Below are positions 58,773 through 64,000 of a stretch of DNA of 64,000 nt, in pieces; position 1 is the stretch's first letter; each line of letters starts with the position of its first letter. This DNA comes from Couchioplanes azureus (GTDB lineage: Bacteria; Actinomycetota; Actinomycetes; Mycobacteriales; Micromonosporaceae), in contig NZ_BMQY01000007.1 in NCBI RefSeq assembly GCF_014648355.1, positions 263,712 through 327,711 on the forward strand, written 5' to 3'. The notes under the pieces were generated by a model, which worked only from the letters and a program-made list of their open reading frames with translations, did no database searches and was not told the DNA's origin. A program made the translations under genes and the position numbers.

Positions 58773-59086
58773 GCACCCGGCTCGGGCCGGCGGCCGAGAT
58801 CCCGCCCGGCGAGGGGCGGACGTACACAGTAGACGGTGTTATGGTGGCCGTCTTCCGGCTGCGCGACGGCTCTCTGCGAGCCACGACCGCCGTCTGCCCG
58901 CACCGTGGCGGCCCGCTCGCCGACGGGCAGATCGACGGCACGGTCGTGCTCTGCCCGCTGCACCTCAACGCCTTCGACCTGTCCACCGGCTGCTCGCTGA
59001 GCGGGCTGCCCAACCTCACCGTCTACCCCGTCGGGGTCGACGACGACGGCCACATCGTCATCCACACGGAGGTGCCTGCGGCATGA
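58769..59086 (+). CDS. nirD: nitrite reductase small subunit NirD (Rieske)
   Basis: This 105-residue Rieske-like protein has the [2Fe-2S] ligand motifs CPHRGGPLADG and CPLHLNAFDLSTG. It pairs with NirB. ATG at 58769 overlaps the nirB stop by 4 bases (ATGA), and its own stop overlaps narK by 4 bases. Confidence 0.94.
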   Translation: MSTRLGPAAEIPPGEGRTYTVDGVMVAVFRLRDGSLRATTAVCPHRGGPLADGQIDGTVVLCPLHLNAFDLSTGCSLSGLPNLTVYPVGVDDDGHIVIHTEVPAA

Positions 59087-60414
59087 GCGTGACTACCCTG
59101 GACCGTCCCGCCCTGAGCAAGAAGGGACGCTGGATCGACGACTGGCGACCCGAGGACCCGGCCTTCTGGGCGAACGGGGGCGCCACGGTCGCCCGCCGTA
59201 ACCTGATCGCCTCGATCTTCTCCGAGCACATCGGCTTCTCGGTGTGGACGATGTGGTCGGTGCTGGTGCTCTTCCTCGGGCCGGCGTACGGCATCGACCC
59301 GGCCGGCAAGTTCCTGCTCACCGCGGTGCCGGCGCTGGTCGGGTCGGTGCTGCGGATCCCGTACACCTTCGCGGTGGCCCGGTTCGGCGGCCGCAACTGG
59401 ACCATCGTGAGCGCCGCGCTGCTGCTCGTCCCGTCGGTGCTCGCCGCGGTGCTCATCGAGCCGGGCGTCTCGTACGGCACCCTGCTCGCGATCGCCGCCG
59501 TGGCCGGCGTCGGCGGCGGCAACTTCGCCTCCTCCATGGCGAACATCAACGCCTTCTACCCGGACCGGCTCAAGGGCTGGGCGCTGGGCATCAACGCCGG
59601 CGGCGGCAACCTCGGCGTGGCCGCGGTGCAACTCGTCGGCCTCGCCGTGCTGGCCTTCTTCGGCGCCGGCCACCCCGGCCTCGTGGCCGGCGTCTACATC
59701 CCCCTGATCGTCGTGGCCGCCGTGGTCTCCGCCCTCACCATGGACAACCTCACCCAGGCGCGCAACGAGAAGCGGGGCATGCGCGACGCCGTCCGGGAGC
59801 CGCACACCTGGATCATGTCGGTGCTCTACATCGGCACGTTCGGCTCGTTCATCGGCTTCGGCTTCGCCTTCGGCCAGGTGCTGCAGGTGCAGTTCGCCGA
59901 CATGTTCGCCACCCCCGCCGAGGCCGCGTACCTGACCTTCCTGGGCCCGCTGCTGGGCTCGCTGGTCCGTCCGGTCGGCGGAGCGCTGGCGGACCGGCTG
60001 GGCGGCGCCCGGGTCACCGCGTGGACCTTCGCGGCGCTGGCCGGGTGCGCCGGCACCGTCCTGCTGGCCGCGCAGCGCCACTCCCTGCCGCTCTACCTCG
60101 CCGGGTTCGTGGCGCTGTTCGTGGTCAGCGGCGTCGGCAACGGCTCGACGTACAAGATGATCCCGCGCATCTTCGCCCTCAAGCACCCGGACGACCCCCA
60201 CGAGGCCCGTCGGCTGTCCGGCGCGGTGATCGGCATCGCCGGCGCGATCGGCGCCTTCGGCGGCGTCCTGGTCAACCTGGCCTTCCGGCAGTCGTTCCTG
60301 ACGTACGGCTCGGCGGACGCGGCATACCTCACGTTCATCGCCTGCTACGCGGTCGCTCTGCTGGTGACCTGGGTGGTCTACCTGCGCCGCCCTCCCGGCT
60401 CCGCCAGGATCTAG
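59083..60414 (+). CDS. narK: nitrate/nitrite MFS transporter NarK
   Basis: This 443-residue, 12-helix MFS transporter has nitrate-family motifs: FSEHIGFSVWTMWSVLVLFLGPAYGID near helix 1, and the nitrate signatures GVGGGNFASSMANINAFYP and ALGINAGGGNLGVAAVQLVG. It imports nitrate and/or exports nitrite. It is the last gene of the nnaR-narB-nirB-nirD-narK run and is followed by a strong terminator. Confidence 0.95.
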   Translation: MSVTTLDRPALSKKGRWIDDWRPEDPAFWANGGATVARRNLIASIFSEHIGFSVWTMWSVLVLFLGPAYGIDPAGKFLLTAVPALVGSVLRIPYTFAVARFGGRNWTIVSAALLLVPSVLAAVLIEPGVSYGTLLAIAAVAGVGGGNFASSMANINAFYPDRLKGWALGINAGGGNLGVAAVQLVGLAVLAFFGAGHPGLVAGVYIPLIVVAAVVSALTMDNLTQARNEKRGMRDAVREPHTWIMSVLYIGTFGSFIGFGFAFGQVLQVQFADMFATPAEAAYLTFLGPLLGSLVRPVGGALADRLGGARVTAWTFAALAGCAGTVLLAAQRHSLPLYLAGFVALFVVSGVGNGSTYKMIPRIFALKHPDDPHEARRLSGAVIGIAGAIGAFGGVLVNLAFRQSFLTYGSADAAYLTFIACYAVALLVTWVVYLRRPPGSARI

Positions 60415-60434
60415 GCGACCCACGGACGCAGGAG

Positions 60435-60468
60435 CCGCCTCACCCGCGCCGCCTCGCGGGTGAGGCGG
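60435..60468. terminator. hairpin terminator after narK
   Basis: A perfect 14-bp stem (CCGCCTCACCCGCG) with a 6-base loop, 20 bases after the narK stop. It is convergent with the epimerase gene and may be bidirectional. Confidence 0.85.
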
Positions 60469-60544
60469 TCGCGTTCCGGTGAGCGCTCCTTGGCGTCTTC
60501 GCCGCGACCCGTCCGTGGCCGATTCCCGCACCCATGACCGACAC

Positions 60545-61765
60545 TCAGGCGAGATGCTCGTCCACGGCGGTCGCGAGCATCGGCCACAGGGGTACGCGGG
60601 GACCGAGCGTCGCCTGGAAGGCGTGGTACAGGTCCGCCTTTCCGGGCCACACCGTCGCGGTCGGGCCGTTCTCCGGGTCGAGCTGGTGGAACCACGACCC
60701 GTGGCCGTGGTCGATCAGGAACTCGTCGATGTAGTCCCACCAGGTCCGGTACCACTCGGCGTAGACCGCCTGCCCGGTGTGGGCGTGCAGCGCCGCCGCG
60801 GCGTGCACGCCCTCGGCCGCCACCCAGTGCATGCGGTCGCGGACGACCGGGCGGCCCGTCCAGTCCGTCGTGTAGACGAAGCCCGGCCGGCCGTCGACCG
60901 CCCAGCCCTCGGTCACCGCGCGGTCGAACAGCTCGCCGGCCGCGGTGCTCAGCCACGCCGTGTCCCCGGCCGCCGGAGCGGCGGCGGCGTGCAGCAGCAG
61001 GCGCGACCACTCGAGGCCGTGGCCGACCGTGGCGCCGTACGGCTTGAAGGGATGGTCCGGCGCGTCGCGGTGGTACTCCGGCAGCGGCTGCCACGCGGCG
61101 TCGTAGTGCTCGGGGATGCGCCACCGGTGCGCCTCGGCGACGGTCACGACGAACCGGCAGATCCGCCGCGCGCGGGCAACCCAGGCAGGGTCACCGGTCA
61201 CGCTCGCCACCGACAGCATCGCCTCGACGGCGTGCATGTTGGCGTTGATGCCGCGATAGTCGTCGAGCACCGTGAACGCGCTGTCCCAGCTGTCGGCGCA
61301 CAGGCCGGCCTCCTCGTCCCAGAAGCGGGTGAGCAGCACCTCGGCGGCCTCGCCGAGCAGCTCACCGGCGCCGGGAAGTCCGGCCTGGACGGCGGTGGAG
61401 GCCGCGAGCAGCACGAACGCGTGGTCGTAACAGGCCTTGCCGGGCTGGGGCGTGCCGTCGGCGGCCACCGCGGAGAACCAGCCGCCGTGCTCGCCGTCGC
61501 GCAGCCGCCCGGTGAGCCCGGCCATCGCCTGTGCCGCGATCCGGCCGGCGCCGGGGACGCCGAGCAGGGCGCCGATGCCGTAGACGTGGGTCATCCGGCT
61601 GCTGATCAGCACCGACACCGGCCGGTCGGGCATCGGCTCGCCGCGCTCGTCCAGCCAGCGGGCGCCGCCGCCCGGGTCGGCGGTGCGGCGGCCGAAGGCC
61701 AGCAGATCGCGGCTGTGCTGGTCGAGCCAGCGGTGGTGGGCGGAACTGCGCGGCCAGGCGGACAT
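60545..61765 (-). CDS. AGE-family sugar epimerase/isomerase
   Basis: This 406-residue (alpha/alpha)6-barrel protein of the N-acylglucosamine 2-epimerase family has SSRMTHVYGIGALLG at the start, GKACYDHAFVLLAAS, DDYRGINANMHAVEAML, GHGLEWSRLLLHAA with a catalytic-type His, and HWVAAEGVHAAAAL. It probably isomerises an aldose and ketose such as mannose/fructose. I chose the ATG at 61765 (MSAWPRSS) because the fold starts there. Confidence 0.88.
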   Translation of the reverse strand: MSAWPRSSAHHRWLDQHSRDLLAFGRRTADPGGGARWLDERGEPMPDRPVSVLISSRMTHVYGIGALLGVPGAGRIAAQAMAGLTGRLRDGEHGGWFSAVAADGTPQPGKACYDHAFVLLAASTAVQAGLPGAGELLGEAAEVLLTRFWDEEAGLCADSWDSAFTVLDDYRGINANMHAVEAMLSVASVTGDPAWVARARRICRFVVTVAEAHRWRIPEHYDAAWQPLPEYHRDAPDHPFKPYGATVGHGLEWSRLLLHAAAAPAAGDTAWLSTAAGELFDRAVTEGWAVDGRPGFVYTTDWTGRPVVRDRMHWVAAEGVHAAAALHAHTGQAVYAEWYRTWWDYIDEFLIDHGHGSWFHQLDPENGPTATVWPGKADLYHAFQATLGPRVPLWPMLATAVDEHLA

Positions 61766-61873
61766 GTGGATCACTCTAGGCGCCGCGCCAGGGTCGCGAC
61801 GGCCGACCGTGTGGAGAGTCGTGGACGGTGCCGGCACGATCCGCGGTCGTGCCGGCACCGTGCCGGGAGAAAG

Positions 61874-62725
61874 CTAGGCGGGGGTGTCCGAGCGGGCCGT
61901 CAGGAACAGCTCGGCGAGCTCGGCGAACTCGTCGGGGCGTTCGATCTGGGGCATGTGCCCGGTGTTCTCGAACATGTGCGCACGGGCGTCCGGGAACGCC
62001 GCCCGGGCCGCCGCGAGGTGCGTGGCCGGCAGGATCAGGTCGCGGTCGCCCCAGACGAGCAGCGTGGGGCGGGGGTGCTCGGCCACCTCCGCGAGCAGCG
62101 TCTGCCGCCACGGCGCCCGGATGCCACGCAGCCCGCCCAGGGCCTGGGCGGTCTCCAGGAACACCATCGCGTACTCGGGGCGGGCGGCCACCTTCAGCGC
62201 GAAGTCGACGCGTTCCTGGGTGACGTGGATCCGGTCGTGGAAGATGGCGCGCTCGATGCGCCGGGCCACCCGGGCGTCGATGCGGCGCATGAGCGGCCTG
62301 CCGAGGCCGGGGATGGCGAGGGCGCGCAGGAAGAATGCCACCTCCTTGCCGAAGCCGGCGCTGTTGACCAGCGTCAGGCTTGACACCCGGTCCGGGGCCG
62401 CGGTCAGCAGCTGCATGGACACCGCGCCGCCCAGCGAGTTGCCCATCACGTGCATGGGGCGCCGCTCGCCGAGCGTGTCCACCGTGGCGAGCACGCCCTC
62501 GGCGAGCGAGGCGAGGCTGATCGGCCCCGGCAGCCGGTCGGACAGGCCGAAGCCGGGCAGGTCCACGCTGATCACCCGCCACCGCCCGGAGAGCCGGTCG
62601 TGCTGCGGCAGCCAGTCCTCGAGGCTGCGGCCGATGCCGTGCAGCAGCAGGATCGGCGGGTGGTCCGGGTCGCCGGTCTCGTGCACGCGGATGGTGGCGC
62701 CGCGGACGGTCAGCTCCTTGATCAC
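61874..62725 (-). CDS. alpha/beta hydrolase
   Basis: This 283-residue hydrolase has HGIGRSLEDW (oxyanion), VDLPGFGLSDRL, the nucleophile in MGNSLGGAVSMQL, the acid Asp in VWGDRDLILP and the His in NTGHMPQIERPDEF. It likely cleaves an ester or lactone. The GTG start overlaps the SDR stop by 4 bases (GTGA). With the upstream monooxygenase, whose product would be an ester or lactone, the pairing suggests sequential oxidation and hydrolysis. Confidence 0.88.
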   Translation of the reverse strand: MIKELTVRGATIRVHETGDPDHPPILLLHGIGRSLEDWLPQHDRLSGRWRVISVDLPGFGLSDRLPGPISLASLAEGVLATVDTLGERRPMHVMGNSLGGAVSMQLLTAAPDRVSSLTLVNSAGFGKEVAFFLRALAIPGLGRPLMRRIDARVARRIERAIFHDRIHVTQERVDFALKVAARPEYAMVFLETAQALGGLRGIRAPWRQTLLAEVAEHPRPTLLVWGDRDLILPATHLAAARAAFPDARAHMFENTGHMPQIERPDEFAELAELFLTARSDTPA

Positions 62726-63594
62726 TTGTTCACCCCGACCTTCGCCGCGCCGCGCCGGGCGACCGCCTCGGTGACCTTCGCGAGCAGCCGCATGTGCGAC
62801 TCCGGCATCAGCCGGGCGAGCAGATCGGGCAGCTTCGCGGTGGGGGCGATGAGCAGCCGGCCGCGGCGGCGCCGCACGCCGTCGAGGATGTCGGCGGCCG
62901 CCTTCTCCGGTGGATACGTCAGCAGCGCGGCGAACAACCGCTGGTGCTCCTCGACCTCGTCGGCCGGGATGCCCTCGGCGATGCGCGCACTCTCCGCGAT
63001 CCGGGTACGCACGCCGCCCGGGTGCACGGTGGTCACCCCGACGCCGTTCTCGAGCAGCTCGCCGCGCAGCACCTCGCTCAGCCCGCGGAGCGCGAACTTG
63101 CTGGCGCTGTACGCCGACTGCCCGGGCGGGGCGATCAGCCCGTACAGGCTGGAGATGTTGACCAGGTGCGAGCCCGGCTCGGCGGTCAGGCTGGGCAGCA
63201 GGTGGTGCATGAGCAGCATCGGCGCGGTGAAGTTCACCGCCATCACCCACTCGAACTCGCTCACCGTCACCTGGTCGAAGCGGCCGCCCAGGGCGACGCC
63301 GGCGTTGTTGATCAGCAGGCCCAGCCGCGGGTGCCGCTCGCGGACGCCCCGCGCGAAGGCGATCACCGCCTCGCGGTCGGCCAGGTCCACGACCACGGCC
63401 TCGATCGCCCGGCCGGGATAGGCGGCCCGCAGCGCCTCGGCCACCTCGTCGAGGCGCAGCGCGTCGCGGTCGGCGAGCACCAGGTCGCTGCCGCGGGCGG
63501 CGAGGCCGTGGGCCAGCTGCTCGCCGATGCCGCCGGCGGCGCCGGTCACCACGGCGGTACGCCCGGCGAAACGGTACGGGGTCAGTCCGGTCAT
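62722..63594 (-). CDS. short-chain dehydrogenase/reductase
   Basis: This 290-residue classical SDR has the cofactor motif TGAAGGIGEQLA, NNAGVA, the catalytic Ser in NISSLYG and YSASK. The C-terminal region has RGRLLIAPTAKLPDLLARLMP, as in SadH-like enzymes of mycobacterial mymA clusters. The ATG at 63594 overlaps the stop of the upstream monooxygenase, so the three genes form a coupled operon. Confidence 0.9.
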   Translation of the reverse strand: MTGLTPYRFAGRTAVVTGAAGGIGEQLAHGLAARGSDLVLADRDALRLDEVAEALRAAYPGRAIEAVVVDLADREAVIAFARGVRERHPRLGLLINNAGVALGGRFDQVTVSEFEWVMAVNFTAPMLLMHHLLPSLTAEPGSHLVNISSLYGLIAPPGQSAYSASKFALRGLSEVLRGELLENGVGVTTVHPGGVRTRIAESARIAEGIPADEVEEHQRLFAALLTYPPEKAAADILDGVRRRRGRLLIAPTAKLPDLLARLMPESHMRLLAKVTEAVARRGAAKVGVNK

Positions 63595-64000
63595 CGGATC
63601 TCCTCCAGCACGGGGGCGGGCTTGCGGCCGAACGTCATGTCCCGGGTGACGTCGGCGCGGGGGGTGAAGAGGGCGTCGCGCAGGTAGTTCTGCCGGACGG
63701 TCCACGGGTCGCGGTCGCCCTGGCTCGGGAAGCGGTCCAGCGACCGCTGCACGTAGCCGGACGTCAGGTCGAGCAGCGGCCGGCGCGGTCCGGGCTTCTC
63801 CTGCGGGGTGGCGCTGGTGTAGCCGTTGCGGGCCATGTAGGACAGCAGCCGCAGGACGTAGCGGTGGGACAGGTCGGCGCGCAGGGTCCAGGAGGCGTTG
63901 GTGTAGCCGATGCAGTACGCGAAGTTCGGCACGCCGCTGAGCATCACGCCGCGGTAGGCAACCGTCTTGCCGGGGTCCACGGGCGCGCCGTCCACGGTGA
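63591..64000 (-). CDS. flavin monooxygenase (Baeyer-Villiger, EthA/MymA type), C-terminal part
   Basis: Only the last 136 residues are in the window; the gene continues past base 64000. The visible YRGVMLSGVPNFAYCIGYTNASWTL, then DLTSGYVQRSLDRFPSQGDRDPW and QNYLRDALF, match the C-terminal domain of EthA/MymA-type Baeyer-Villiger monooxygenases. These insert oxygen next to a ketone using FAD and NADPH. It is the first visible gene of the operon with the SDR and the hydrolase. Confidence 0.88.
   Translation of the reverse strand, partial: TVDGAPVDPGKTVAYRGVMLSGVPNFAYCIGYTNASWTLRADLSHRYVLRLLSYMARNGYTSATPQEKPGPRRPLLDLTSGYVQRSLDRFPSQGDRDPWTVRQNYLRDALFTPRADVTRDMTFGRKPAPVLEEIR

Overview
The window is very GC-rich, densely packed actinobacterial chromosome. 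Many genes start with GTG, and neighbouring genes are often joined by 4-base ATGA or GTGA overlaps. An XRE-DUF5753/DUF397 pair, an actinobacterial Holin-X protein, a melC1-melC2 tyrosinase operon, an NnaR-type nitrate regulator and an Rv2629-like protein all fit a filamentous actinomycete. Micromonosporaceae (Actinoplanes-like) is my best guess, but that is inference. I see no rRNA, tRNA, transposase, integrase, phage module or CRISPR array, so this looks like ordinary core and accessory chromosome.

Layout. 1-8 kb: the end of a YfhO-like membrane protein, secreted proteins, an EEP-fold hydrolase, two family-2 glycosyltransferases (one truncated), an orphan OmpR-type response regulator, a stand-alone EAL protein and a DoxX-like membrane protein. 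8-22 kb: a heptad-repeat protein, a 5'-3' exonuclease with a sliding-clamp motif, a GGDEF-EAL protein coupled to an orphan substrate-binding lipoprotein, a rifampin-phosphotransferase-like enzyme with its TetR, a GT-C enzyme, a tandem-GGDEF protein and a baeRF protein. 22-28 kb: a polyamine-type ABC operon (potABCD order) divergent from a TPR-GGDEF protein. 28-37 kb: a TetR/FAD-monooxygenase pair, a subtilase with a Trp pentad tail, an ornithine-decarboxylase-like enzyme, an XRE/DUF397 pair, GPP34 and an APC permease with a Pro/Trp tail. 37-49 kb: an acyltransferase-like protein, an S15 peptidase, TetR plus DHA2 efflux, an aldo/keto reductase, Holin-X, tyrosinase, an FMN reductase and a MatB-like ligase. 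49-52 kb: a 34-bp tandem repeat, hsp20 with a CIRCE operator, a threonine-synthase-like enzyme and a B12/radical-SAM protein. 53-60.4 kb: a complete nitrate-assimilation operon (nnaR-narB-nirB-nirD-narK). 60.5-64 kb: an AGE epimerase and an ethA/mymA-like monooxygenase-SDR-hydrolase operon running off the window.

The most notable signal is a shared promoter. The glycosyltransferase at 2739, the EAL gene at 5486 and the glycosyltransferase fragment at 6429 each begin exactly 50 bases after the same CTTGA block. Ungapped, the three copies share four half-sites (TTGC, TTGA, nGAG, TTGAG) at a strict 11-bp period, a CCGAA block and GGC before ATGAC. None has a Shine-Dalgarno sequence. An 11-bp direct-repeat period is what OmpR/PhoB-family regulators bind, and an orphan regulator of that family (4695-5384) lies among the three targets. 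This looks like a compact regulon joining c-di-GMP turnover to glycosyl transfer, possibly made as leaderless mRNA.

Cyclic-di-GMP is the recurrent theme of the first 28 kb, with four genes carrying five GGDEF/GGEEF or EAL outputs besides the EAL-only protein. Several operators can be read directly: CIRCE at hsp20, 18-bp and 30-bp dyads in front of two TetR operons, and a dyad in front of the phosphotransferase-like gene.
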